DNA from: Fasciola hepatica
Taxonomy: Eukaryota > Platyhelminthes > Trematoda > Plagiorchiida > Fasciolidae
Direction: 5' to 3'
Assembly (NCBI GenBank): GCA_948099385.1
Contig: CANUEZ040000024.1
Coordinates: forward strand, 25,641,001 to 25,705,000
Length of the DNA stretch: 64,000 nt
The position numbers and the translations under genes are program-made. Within the stretch, counting starts at the first letter, position 1. Each line of letters opens with the position of its first letter. The notes under the pieces are model-generated. The model saw only the letters and a list, made by a program, of their open reading frames with translations. It had not been told where the DNA came from and did not search any database. Below, in pieces: positions 23,885 to 37,247 of the stretch.

Positions 23885-24301
23885 GGGTGGAAGAGACCAC
23901 GTGGAGGTCAGCAGATAACGTGGCAGTGAGAAATGAGAAAATGTACAGCAAACTTAGCAAGAGTAGGTACCTCACGTCTTCGTGGTTGTGGTCCAAAAGA
24001 TCCGTCTACCAGTTGGCTGGAGACACTGAAGGATATGGCTGCGAACCGCGAACAGTGGCGATCGTGTTGTCACTTTCTATCGAATCAGAATGTTTGATCG
24101 ATGTGCGTTTGTACAGTTAGACTGTGTATTCCGTGTGTTGGCTACTAGGGTATTCTTTCCTTTTCCCACCCATGTAGGTCCAGTCCCTGTCCATCTTGTA
24201 TATTCATACTTTCTAATTCCACGTGCAACATGGTGAGAAAGGCAGTGGTTAGTGGGGCTTGCCCTACTGTTAAACGCTGTGCGATGATGATGACGATAAT
24301 G

Positions 24302-24774
24302 ATGGGTGGGAAAAGGAAAGAATGCCCTAGTTGTCAACAAACATAATACAGTCTAACTGTACAAATGCACATTGATCAGTCATTCTGATTCGATAGAAAG
24401 TGACAACACGATCGCCACTGCACGCGGTTCGCTGCCATATCCTTCAGTGTCTCCGGCGAACTGGTAGACGGATATTTTGGACCCCAACCACGAAGACGTG
24501 AAGCACCTACTTTTGCTAAGTTTGCTGTACATTTTCTCATTCCTCACTGCCACGTTATCTGCTGACCTCCACGTGGTCTCTTCCACCCCTACGAGGAACT
24601 GAGAATAGGACACGGTATGGTAGATGTGTTTGACATACGTAACACATGCCCTAACCAACGAAGTCTACTAAGCTGGATACGCTGTGACAGAATGTTCTCT
24701 GAATTAGTATCCAATACTCGCTTTCCGACCTCAGCATTACTTACTCGGCTATTCCACCCAATCCTAGCGATACA
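24302..24774 (-). mobile_element. A-family 3' fragment (A6), interrupted by A1 and by a (TA)n tract
   Basis: The minus strand matches the A-family post-RT region and 3' UTR. Together with 20338-20470 it reconstitutes one 3' portion of about 600 bp. Its 5' side is cut at 24774, next to the TA repeat at 24779. It faces the 3' part of A1 and forms an inverted repeat with it. Confidence 0.88.
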
Positions 24775-24777
24775 TAG

Positions 24778-24778
<1 letters not shown>

Positions 24779-24867
<89 letters not shown>
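24779..24867. repeat. (TA)n microsatellite, 89 bp
   Basis: A pure TA run at the broken 5' edge of the A6 fragment. Open frames with IYIYIY repeats here are artefacts. Confidence 0.98.
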
Positions 24868-24870
<3 letters not shown>

Positions 24871-25140
24871 TATTCATTTACACCGGCTCGAGATCAAACA
24901 AGGTGTCAACACAACGACATCAATTACGAAATAGGGGAAGGGGCGTAAAATATGGTACAATAGTTAGCCAGGGAGAGAAAAAAAGTGCCCACTTTTTGCA
25001 TTTTTATCGTACACTTTTTGAAGTTTTTTGTCATTTTGCTCTTCGGAATGACATTTTTGTGATTATGGAGCACGAGGGTTCGACAGACAGACCGCACGGT
25101 ATTCGCAACTGAATCAGTGGAATTTGTCTGCCCATACAGG
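24868..25140. other. No feature recognised
   Basis: Nothing supportable was seen between the TA tract and the minus-strand SINE. Confidence 0.4.
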
Positions 25141-25285
25141 ATTTTTTTATCACATGCTTGTGCATGGGTGCAGTAGAAGGTGTGTATGCCCCATAAACAC
25201 AAAGGCCCATTGCACTATCAGGTATAACCAGCAACCAGACCCTGAGACTTGGGGTAGAGAACCACATAAGGCCCCAATAGGTCTG
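25141..25285 (-). repeat. tRNA-derived SINE, 3' body
   Basis: The reverse complement of the SINE body: the T-rich start is the A tail, followed by tgggtgcagtagaaggtgtgt, tataaccagcaaccagaccc and gtagagaaccacataagg. The tRNA-like head is missing. Confidence 0.85.
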
Positions 25286-25584
25286 CCTTCGCATGCCAAA
25301 CACCGTCTCGCCGAGGTTTTTAAACCTCGGTTACCCTTAACCTGTTTGAGCCCGCTTGTCAATTAGTTTGTCGGCGTGTGGCCGGTGATGAATGCATCAG
25401 GTGAGGGCTGGGCAAATGGTGGAAACCGAGGGGGATGGAGGATGCCTCAAGGGACACGACAGTCTACCAACTCAGCAGTGCTACTCCTCTCAGACACCCC
25501 ATATACAGATGCATCTACGAATCAAATGAACTATTAAAATAGCTGTTTAAGCTATTTTTCACAGGCGTATGAGCTCAATGAAAG

Positions 25585-25790
25585 GGGCCAATCATATGGC
25601 TATAAAAGTCAGCTGCACTCCTGTGGATAACCGGTAACCTGGTCGTACGACTTGGATTGGAGAACCACATAAGGGCTCAAAAAGGTCAGCCATGGCAAAG
25701 AGCCCGGTGACAGCGATTCGCGGTCTATCACCAATATGGCCGACGGTAGCGAGGTCTACTAGACCACCAGAGGTTACAAGTCATAATATC
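25585..25790 (-). repeat. tRNA-derived SINE, decayed copy
   Basis: The landmarks gataaccggtaacctgg and ggagaaccacataaggg are in the right order, followed by a decayed head region near gaccaccagaggttacaag. Confidence 0.65.
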
Positions 25791-26850
25791 ACGCCAGTGG
25801 CGGACACCCATGTACATGTGAAACAAAGCAGTTTGATATTAAAACTCATTTCACGCCAAATACTCGTTTTTCGGATTCCAAAATAGTGTCGCAGGTTTGA
25901 GTAGGTAGTTAGAAAAGCCCCATTGACTTGCGCTGTCTCTCGCGAGATGCTAGATTGGAGTCGATTATGGCCTCATGAGGGCTAAAAAAGCATCCCAAGT
26001 CGAAACATTCTGATAAAGAAACCTAAATAACTTCACGAGACAAGAGTTTCAATTGTGAAGTATCACCTAATTGATACACTTATATACAGCAGTAACTCGG
26101 ATTATGCGTGAGCAGCTCATCATGTTGAACAGAGTCCAATCAACTAGGGGATTAAGTACTTATCAACTCAATCTGCCAGGCACTGTACATGCGTGTTTCA
26201 AAATTTCGCACTTTCAATACTGCACTGTCCGAGCAATTAAACAGTTATCGCTCGACCTAGTAGTCCCGTTGGCTTGAGTAATAAATGTTGCTGAATGTGG
26301 GTTTGTACATTGCATTCTGCCTACAAAACGTTCGACCAGGTTGACAGCCTGTATGTGGAGAAAAGCAAAGCGAATTACGTAGTTAGACACCTCAGTCCTT
26401 GTTCAGTCTATTGCTTTTTTTGTTTCCAAACTCTATCATTAGGGAGGATGGAACAAGGAGACCAATAGTGAAATCATGAAATCCCGGAAGTATTCGACTG
26501 CCGATACGTTTCATAAGACGAGGGTAGAATGCGAGAGTTCTTGCAAACCACCATTCAAGCGTTTCTACAATGTTGAGATGCACAGCCTTCCATGGAGCAG
26601 TAAAATGGTCCAAACAAATTCTTGAGCGATTTGAAACAAAAATTCTGAAATAATAATAGAAGCAGAACCCAAAAGCACAGCGGCTGAGCTGCCATCCATG
26701 TAGTGCATGCCTTGTTTCATATCCGTGATGGGCTAGTGCCTGCTTCAGTACTATAAAGGTGGGCATAATCCAGTGGCTTAACCATCCCAACCGGACGCAA
26801 GACAAGTACCGGATGGGTCACAGGAGAATACGGGACAAAATGGTCCACGC
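25791..26850. other. No gene recognised
   Basis: About 1 kb with only a 137-codon minus frame (26805-26392) that has no recognisable domain and an unremarkable composition. Treated as non-coding. Confidence 0.4.
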
Positions 26851-26851
26851 A

Positions 26852-27005
26852 AAAGCAACCCGCTGCCGCCTGAATAGTTAATACGCCTGATCTATGGGAA
26901 CCCTTTGTGTTTCCGTCTCAAGGCCAGGCTTCTGGTTATCCCCGATAATGCAGTGGTATGTGGCCTGTTTCTACACTGCACTCCTGTGCAAAACGTAATG
27001 AAAAG
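26852..27005 (+). repeat. tRNA-derived SINE, partial copy
   Basis: It keeps cgcctgatctatggga, ggttatccccgataatgcagtgg, ctacactgcactcctg and an A-rich end. The tRNA-like head is absent. Confidence 0.7.
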
Positions 27006-27659
27006 ACGTACTCTTAAGGTTAATCATTTCGTGTAATACTAGTTACCTTATCAAACGAGAAATATATTCACTGTTGAAATTCTTCTTTTTCTCTTGGTTT
27101 CATTTCGGTTCAGTTCCGATTGGTGCACAGGTAAAGTACGGCAGCGAGCCAGAGACTACCCAGGTTCTGGTACTATCAGCTCTTTGGATCTCCTGGTGCT
27201 GCGGCAAACGGAAAGGCCAAGCCTAGTACGGTCAAATGGTAGCAAGAATGGAAAGGAGGGTAACTGGAGCCCCTACGCCTCAATCCGAAGGGTGTACGTG
27301 ATTCTTGTTGCTAGCCGCTAGCAGCTGGTACCCAGACACCAATAGCACCACGGGATTCACTGAGTTTTTCCCATTAAGATAACCGGTAGATGCTGATAAT
27401 ATTCACCGGTTGGAATATCGTCTGACTACCCTACTCGATTTCAGAATGGGCAGTCAACCGTTTTTGATTGTTTTTACTCCCCGGGATTCAAGTGTTTCCT
27501 CTAAAGATTTCCTTCCCCTTTCAATGCCAGCAATCGGAGTTCTGAACATACACTGGAGACGTGGCGCCCAAATCTCACAGACACCTTGTGGTTTGAGCAT
27601 TTGGCGCATACCTTTCAAGAACGAGACAAGCAGCTCAAACCATGACGTGGGAGCGTGGT
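27006..27659. other. Possible LINE 5' leader, not assigned
   Basis: A plus frame at 27094-27321 and a minus frame at 27666-27454 read smoothly but show no domain. The position just before a LINE remnant suggests leader sequence. This is a guess. Confidence 0.3.
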
Positions 27660-28140
27660 GATTCAATTTGGCCTGGTGTCTTATCCGGGACGGAATCCAC
27701 CAACTAGTACAGAGGCTTGCTCCAGCACACAGACAACGGTCCCATGCTTAGAGTCCACCGTGATTTGACGGAGAGCTGCAATGTCTGCTCCGCAAAAGAA
27801 ATCGAGCCTGGCGATCTTACCGAGCAACTGCATGTTATGACGCCTTCAGACAAATCCGAAGTCCGTGTACTTCCGTGAAGACCATAAAAAGATTCATATA
27901 TGGAGGGGTTGGTGGCAAAATGCTGCACCTAAGCGATCGTCCGCCTATCTGAAGAGACTCATGAAAACGACACCCGACATTCCCGCGCTATTGGATAACG
28001 GGGTAATTGTTGATTTCAATAAAGCTGAGGCGGATGCAATGGGACATCATTTTGCATTGTTGTTCGCATGTGCAGAGTCTTGCCTACCTCGTGTATCGGT
28101 ATTTCAGCCAAATATGACGTTTTGTTATTTTTAGGTGGAT
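27660..28140 (+). pseudogene. LINE remnant between endonuclease and RT
   Basis: At 27860-28140 the translation includes HKKIHIWRGWWQNAAPK, IPALLDNGVIVDF and AEADAMGHHFALLF. This is the pattern found just upstream of RT in CR1/jockey-type LINEs (a 'nPALxxNGxxVxxxxxKAxxLxxHF' segment). Nothing of RT follows on this strand. Confidence 0.5.
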
Positions 28141-28219
28141 GACATTATGAAGCAATTGCAATCTCTGAAGCCGCGTGAATCTCGGCCCAAATTGAATTTA
28201 CTAGCTTATTTTTTTTAAA

Positions 28220-30540
<2,321 letters not shown>

Positions 30541-31254
30541 ACTTAGGAAACAGGAAAGCTTGAGCTCATCAACCCTTTCTGCCGTCATTAAACTTAATTT
30601 GCTATTTATACCGCATCCTTTTGTATCCCGCCAGTATGTCACTCCCCAAAGCATTCCCGGCGGGGGTCAATGCGGAAAGCTAAATACTTTCATTCACATT
30701 TCCACTAATAGTTCTCTGATTCCATTTCAGTTATATGACCTGATTCCAAGCCGAATAAAACCTATAAATAGTCATTCCGACTTCTTTATTCGTTTCGCCT
30801 GTGCGTGTTTGTGTGTGCTCGTTCATCGTATACCCCATGTCTATTAGTGTTCCACAGAGATCGGTACTCGATTCATTACCATTCCTGGATCAGTGATCTT
30901 CCCAGTTGTTTTCAGTCCACCTTGCTTCCTCCATAAGATAACGTAAGATTTTGTCGCGAACTTCGCTCCGACACAGATAGACAATCAGTGCAGAACGATC
31001 TGGATGTGCTAACACGTTGGTCCAACACCTGAGCCCTGCCGATAAATTTAAGTGCCCATTCTCACTTAAGTCGAGTTCAGACATCACAGGGCTGCACGTT
31101 GTCGGGGACATTGCTAAGACTAACGGCCTCTGAATGTGATCTTGGTGATGAGGCATCTGCCTCGCACTGAACCAGAGATCACACCGACAGGGCTTGTGCT
31201 TCTGCCCGGAGCATCCTCGACCCAATTCGACGTTCGTCTGGAAAACTACCATAT
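30541..31254. other. Possible gypsy 3' end and flank
   Basis: A purine-rich stretch (ggcgggggtcaatgcgg near 30659) follows the integrase and could be the polypurine tract before a 3' LTR, but no matching 5' LTR was found to confirm it. No gene recognised. Confidence 0.35.
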
Positions 31255-31440
31255 GATGCAATTTAAGTGGTGTGCACTGCCCATGTGCGTTCTCGTTTGG
31301 AGTATGGTAGTATGCCCTAACACCCATGCACTGCTTTTGAATCGGCCAACCTGGAGAGAATAGAGAGCTGCTACTCGTCCTGCTGCCGAACTATGTGGAA
31401 ACGAGTCAGCAGATCGCCTAGAAGCGACCGGACTTTTTCC
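31255..31440 (+). pseudogene. CR1-type LINE C-terminal scrap
   Basis: In shifting frames it resembles the post-RT CR1 segment 'vRPrLEYgs..NTH..RAATR...TGLFP'. Only about 185 bp remain, directly before the 5' end of element B. Confidence 0.5.
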
Positions 31441-31443
31441 GGA

Positions 31444-33175
31444 ATCCTATAGACGAGACTGCATCTCGACGAGATGTGATGGCTTGCGTGCCTCTATGAC
31501 CTAAAGAGCTATACAGGATGGCTTCTTTAAGACGGATATGCAATCATGCCTGGAAGATCAATGGATAGAGGCCAGTCAAAGCCCAATCTCCTGATACTCC
31601 AGGTTGGGGACCGATCTGAGCTAGCAACTCAGTCGATAAAATCAGTGGAAGAATAACTGGTCCAAGCAAATTGAATTCCATTCAGCCACTCCACACTGCC
31701 TTACGGACAGGTTCTCGTTGGAACTAAAGAATTTGGTTGAGAATCCTAATCGTGTTGCTGCTTAGCGGCTGGAATCCCTAGCAATGTCCGTCCATCATCT
31801 CCCATGAATTGCACAACTACAAAGAATTCCATACTGCATCGGTCGTCGCGCAGGGTAATCAGGACCCCGCTGCCCATTGCATCGAGCGGGTTTGGTAGGG
31901 ATAAGTGGGCTACTGCTCACAGTTCTCTCTTTTATTCAACCTTTGCCTTCTGCCCCCTCTACTTATCGGTAATGCTCCGACTAATAACACGCCCGATACT
32001 CGTAACGGTTCACTGTCAGATCGTGTCGTCGAAAATCGCCAGTCCCGTAACTCACATTTCTTCATGCCCCGGTTAGCCGTACAACGTTAGTGTGATCCAG
32101 AATTTCGTACCATTTATGAACAAAAATTAGTACATGAGCTAGGATCTACGATGAACAGTAACGTAGATCAGCATTGAGCCCATATCCAGCAAGTAACCTA
32201 CGTGGTAGCAGGTTTCGCCTGTGGTCCTAAATCCGATGTACATCAAAGACACTGGATTTCTCAAACGTCACACAGTCTAATGGAGCAGAAACGTCAGCTC
32301 TCAAACCGTAAAGAGATGAATAAGTTACGAATAAATCTAAAAAACCATGTTACGAAAAGACCCAAGCAGGATTGCGAAAATTGGTGGGTTAAGGTAGCCG
32401 AAGAAACGGAAGTAGCAGTTGCTTCAGGTAACAGTCAAAGACTGTCCAAACTTATTCGCGATACCAGTGGACGGCGAAACCCGGCCAGCAAAACGATATG
32501 CGACAAAAATGGAGAGCCTATTCATGGCAAACACCGAAGGCTCGACCGCTGAGCCAAATACTTCAAGAAGTTTAGCTAAACGCGCGCTAATGTAGTCACC
32601 CTTGCATCAACAACTTCGATTCCTTAGTGAGTACCACTTAACCCCATATCGGAAGTGGAAGCGGAGTCACGCATTCGAATAATAAAGCGTGAGAAAACGT
32701 TCGGTCCCGACAAACTTTCCCCAGTTGTATTCAAACTGGGTGGTGGGGCGTTGATGAAATCACTTAGCACCTTGCTCCGTGATATTTGGAACGAGGAGCG
32801 TATTCCGTTAATATGGAGCGAGTCATTGATCGTTCCCATCTTCAAGAAGGGAATACGCAATGACTGTGTTAATCATCGTAGGATTAGCTTGATTCCGATA
32901 GTCACCAAAGTATAAGCCTCGCTTTTGCTGCACCGTCTTACACGTGCTTGCGATATGAATGCCCGCGAACAGCAGGCTGGATTCCGCCCAGTTCGATGAT
33001 GCACCGACCAGATTTTTACTCTTCGCCGACTACTTGAAATGCGTCACACGCACCGCCGACCAACAATAATGCTTTTCTTAGACCTGAAAGGCGCCTTCGA
33101 TTCACATGCAACATGGTAAGAAAGGCAGTGGTCAGTGCGGCTTGTCCTGCTGCTGCTGCTGATGATGATGATACG
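31444..33175 (+). mobile_element. RTE-like element B: internally deleted, both ends kept (1.73 kb)
   Basis: The element starts with the family 5' end (gacgagactgcatctcg) and ends in a (CTG)n(ATG)n tail (33146-33172). Two internal deletions shorten it. The first joins the leader at about 32078 (after cttcatgccc) to the linker after the endonuclease (gttagccgtacaac). The second joins GAFDS at 33102 straight to the 3' UTR (catgcaacatggtaag). Neither an endonuclease nor an RT core remains. What is left encodes linker and RT N-terminal pieces with a TGA at the RWAEYF Trp and a TAA shared with A3. It could only move with help from a full element. Confidence 0.88.
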
Positions 33176-34484
33176 AAATCTTATCTGCACACGCCGAATC
33201 GTCAGCGAGCCTGAGGTGCATGTTTTCTCCCCGCTACATGTTCCCAGTCGTGTACGGGGGCATTGAATAACGTTATCGGACATACATTCAACTGATTTAC
33301 CGTCAACCCATCGCGTATCCCAGAGGGCTCTGGCTAGCACAATCTGTGTATTTTGCTTTCCGTAATCTGTTCAATTCACATGTGTCACCGGGTTTTCACG
33401 CCACATTTGCTAATTGACTGTTGTTGCGCCAGTGACTGGCGATCAAACTTAAAATTGTAGTATGAAGGAAACAATGACTAATGAGGATGAGTTGTACAAT
33501 TTTTGCCGGTAGCAGCCGCACAAGCGCGATGTATTCCGTGTCTATGCCATAGCGACAGACCCATGGATACGAAGAATGTTTACCATAGGTGGTTTCTTCG
33601 CACGTTGTCCAGGGAAACAAGTGCTATTGCCTTTCAATCGATCCCCAGGGATCATGCGCTGTGAAAGACGTTTGTAATGGACTGCTCAAAGTATACTACT
33701 TAAGTAGCATAATGGTGGCCAGCGAAATGAATGTTACAGGCATAGATGTTTCATAAGAGGTTCAATTCAACTAACCGTAGCTCAAGTGGGTGGGTAGTGA
33801 CAAATGATTTATTAATATTAACGTGGTAATATGCTCAAAACTTAGAATAAAATGTCGTCCACCTGAAACAAGTGAAGTAGCCATATTAATTTGACAACAT
33901 TATTTTCAGTTTTTCTGTTGTTTTCATTGTTTTGCGAACAGCCAAATGCTCCTCCGTACGATGATGAAAAATGAAAATTCATTGTCACAATTTATTATAC
34001 ACAGTGATACTTATTACTTCTTATATGATGACCTTTTTATGAATTTCGGTTTTTGTGACTAATCAGTACCCGATTCCGCGAAGTGATGTTCGTGGAACTT
34101 TGGTTAAAGTGATCAGTTAAATTCCATTAGAATTCTGCAGCGTTATTGCACTACCAACTACAACAAAAACTATCTCCGTTCAATGGTCATAAGTTACACG
34201 CATCATGTCAATTGACGATTTACTGTCTACTCCATTCGGGGTCGCCTGAGGTCCATGAAACTGAGAAATTAAAGCTGATAGGAGGGCATTGTTGGAATAC
34301 ATAACACCATTTTATTCAACACCTAATGAGTTTAGCGATTCCTTCATTGCACGGGATGAGGTTATTATTACTACTAACTGTCATGATATTATCTTACGAT
34401 GTATCTGAATAACTCATCATTAGTTTGCTTACTTACATTTCAGCCACCATACATTTGTAAGTAGGCAAGCAAAGCACTCATTCA
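33176..34484. other. No gene recognised (1.3 kb)
   Basis: AT-richer sequence without convincing coding or known repeat on either strand. Possibly unique host intergenic DNA. Confidence 0.4.
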
Positions 34485-34611
<127 letters not shown>

Positions 34612-34797
34612 TGTACAGCGTTAAACAGTAGGGCAAGCACCACTGACCACTGCCTTTCTTACCATGTTGCATGTTGAATTAGAAAGTATGAATAATCCAG
34701 AGGGACAGGGAGTGAAACGCGATGGTTGGGAAAAGGAAAGAACGCCCTAATAGCCAACACACCGAATACACCGTCTAACTGTACAAACGCACATTAA

Positions 34798-35859
34798 TCA
34801 ATCATTTTGATTCGACAGAAAGTGACAACACTGTTCACGGTTAGCATCCATATCCTTCAGTGTCTCCAGCCAACTGGTAGACGGATATTTTGGACCCCAA
34901 CCACGAAGACGTGAAGCACCTACTTTTGCTAAGTTTGCTGTACATTTTCTCATTCCTCGCTCTGTTGATATCCACGTCGTTTTTTCCATTCCGTGGGAGG
35001 AACGGAGAATGGGACACGGTATGGTAGATGTGTTTGACATACGTAACACATGCCCTAACCAACGAAGTCTACTAAGCTGGATACGCTGTGACAGAATTTT
35101 CTCTGAATTAGTACCCAATACTCGCTTTCCGACCTCAGCATTACTTACTCGGCTATTCCACCCAATCTTAGCGATACTACGCGAACATCGATGGTCGAAA
35201 ACCTCATGACGACGAATATCTTCCGCTCGCAGACTCCAAGTCTCGCAACTGTATAACAAAACTGAGCGCACCGCAGCACAGTATACACGATCTTTCAACT
35301 TCAATGAAATATCAGATCGGCGCCACAAGTGCTTCAGTCCAGTGCACGCCATTCGAGGTTTGGATGTACGTGTGCTCACCTCTACTACAGTACTCCCATC
35401 CATCGTCACGTTGCTGCCGAGATAGGTGGAGCGGTCGACAGTTGTCAGCACCTCCCCATCGAGCTTCAAGCTCGGAATCGTTGACGTCCAGTCTTGTAAC
35501 ATCACTTCACTTTTTGAAGGCGCAAAGCGCATGCCGAATAGAGCTACAGCTCTTGCGAGTCTATCCAGTGCACGTTGCGCGTGTTCCGTGCATTGGGACG
35601 AGCAGACAAGATCGTCTGGGTAATCTAGATCACATAGCTTTCCATTATTTTCTAGTTCGATGCCCACACCCCGAAGGTTTCGCAATGCATCCTCCATTAT
35701 CTTTTCCATGACGAAGTTGAACAGGAATGGAGACATAGGACATCCCTGTCGAACACCACTGGTCGTTTCGAACCGACCGGATAGTTCACCGTAAACCCTT
35801 ACGCGGCCAGAAGTATCAGAATACAATGATCTCATTAGGTTCACGAACTTCTGGGGCAT
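34798..35859 (-). pseudogene. A3 RT C-terminal half with YPDD box
   Basis: The 353-codon frame has [68 protein letters not shown] and a complete C-terminal region (RLRGWGPKYPSTSWLETL). Unlike A1 and A2 it has no frame break near the C-terminus. The YPDD replacement should impair or abolish polymerisation. It lacks the N-terminal half because of the upstream TGA and truncation. Confidence 0.88.
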
Positions 35860-36858
35860 ACCTATTCCATGAAGAGTACTGAAAAGCGATGTTCAATCCA
35901 CTGAATCGAAGGCGCCTTTCAGGTCTAAGAAAAGCATTATTGTTGGTCGGCGGTGCGTGTGACGCGTTTCAAGTAGTCGGCGAAGAGTAAAAATCTGGTC
36001 GGTACATCCTCGAACTGGGCGGAATCCAGCCTGCTGTTCGCGGGCATTCATATCGCAAGCAGGTGTAAGACGGTGCAGCAAAAGCGAGGCTTATACTTTG
36101 GTGACTATCGGAATCAAGCTAATCCTACGATGATTAACACAGTCATTGCGTATTCCCTTCTTGAAGATGGGAACGATCAATGACTCGCTCCATATTAACG
36201 GAATACGCTCCTCGTTCCAAATATCACGGAGCAAGGTGCCAAGTGATTTCATCAACGCCCCACCACCCAGTTTGAATACAACTGGGGAAAGTTTGTCGGG
36301 ACCTATCGCTTTCCCTAGCTTTAGCAATCGAATGCACTCACTACTATTCTTTGATTCTGTTATTCGAAACTCCCAGACTGCTGGTGTCGTATTCAGAACG
36401 ATTTATTTGACTAATAACATGGATCCTTATATTATTCGACCCACAAACTTTGGTGTCGATCCCAACGCGCTAGATGCAGCTACTCGATGGAATCACCGGT
36501 TTCGTACTCTGAACATTTATCTCAAAGACATAGACGCTGCCAATGCGGATCAATTGAACACTCTTTTACACTTTGTGGATTCACGTGTTTACAATTACAT
36601 CTCGGAATGTATGAGTCTTCCATCGAAATACTCAAGAAAATCTACCTCCGACCTAAAAACGAGGTACATGTTCGATATCTTTTGGCAACCTGTAAGTAAG
36701 AAAACGGGCAGGACGTTGATCAGTTCTTGCAGAAACTTGGACCCTTAGCAAAGGATTGTGATTTCAAAGCAGTTACCATATTGCAACATACGAACGAATC
36801 TATACGGGATACTCTTATCTCCGGTCTACAGCCCTCGAAAGCCCGAAAAAACCTTCTA

Positions 36859-36892
36859 GCACAACGCGAATTAGGCCTAATTCGCGTTGTGC
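36859..36892. repeat. 34-bp perfect palindrome at the A2 5' junction
   Basis: Two 17-bp arms (gcacaacgcgaattagg and its complement) meet at 36875/36876 without a loop. The left arm is gag sequence; the right arm is an extra inverted copy placed before the A2 5' end. Confidence 0.97.
36868..36878. repeat. Target-site duplication of A2, left copy
   Basis: gaattaggcct here and again at 40739-40749 after the A2 tail. The leading g(a) may belong to the GAT tail on the right, so the duplication is 9-11 bp. Confidence 0.88.
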
Positions 36893-37247
36893 CATCACGA
36901 CGAGACTGCACCTTGACGTGGTGTGATGGCTTGCGCGCCTCTATGACCCAAAGAGCTATACAGGATGGCTTCCTTAAGCCGGAGATGCAATCATACCTGA
37001 CAGGTCAATGGGTAGAGGTCAGACGAAGTCCAGTCTCCTGGTCCTCCAGGTTGGGGGTTGATTTGAGCTGGCAACTCAGTCGGAAAAACCAGTGGAAGAA
37101 TAATTGATCCAAGAAATGGGCTTCCACTAAGCCATCCCGCTGCCTTGTGGATAGGTTCTTGTCAGAACTAAAGGCTTTGGATGAGGACCCTAATCGTTTT
37201 CCTGCTTTGTGGCTGGACACCCTAGCAGTACCCGTCCAACATCTCCC

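Larger units (their letters stand above)
20471..24301 (+). mobile_element. RTE-like LINE A1, full length (3.83 kb)
   Basis: The element runs from the family 5' end (acgacgagactgcacc) to a GAT-type trinucleotide tail (gatgatgatgacgataat). Layout is a 5' leader, endonuclease (20906-22429), RT (22430-23884) and the post-RT C-terminal region with a 3' UTR. It is nearly identical to A2 (36897-40738) at offset 16429. Its lesions are a 4-bp loss near 20905 that shifts the N-terminus relative to A2, an in-frame TAG at 22427, a TGA at 22991, and a frame break near 23885. It sits antisense within an older copy of the same family. Confidence 0.93.
36341..36892 (+). pseudogene. Ty3/gypsy (CsRn1-type) gag, left part
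   Basis: An ATG at 36418 starts a gag-like product (IIRPTNFGVDPNALDAATRW, FRTLNIYLKDID, FVDSRVYNYI). A frameshift near 36615 moves to ILKKIYLRPKNEVHVRYLLATCK. A further shift moves to FLQKLGPLAKDCDFKAV and ISGLQ..RKNLLAQREL. Conserved order and spacing match the capsid region of CsRn1-like gags. It is cut by A2 at 36878 and continues at 40739. The leader 36341-36417 abuts A3. Confidence 0.85.

Noticed and set aside
25311..25332. Short palindrome ccgaggttt/aaacctcgg
   Set aside because: A 20-bp palindrome alone, without repeats or gene context, is expected by chance in 64 kb of repeat-rich DNA.
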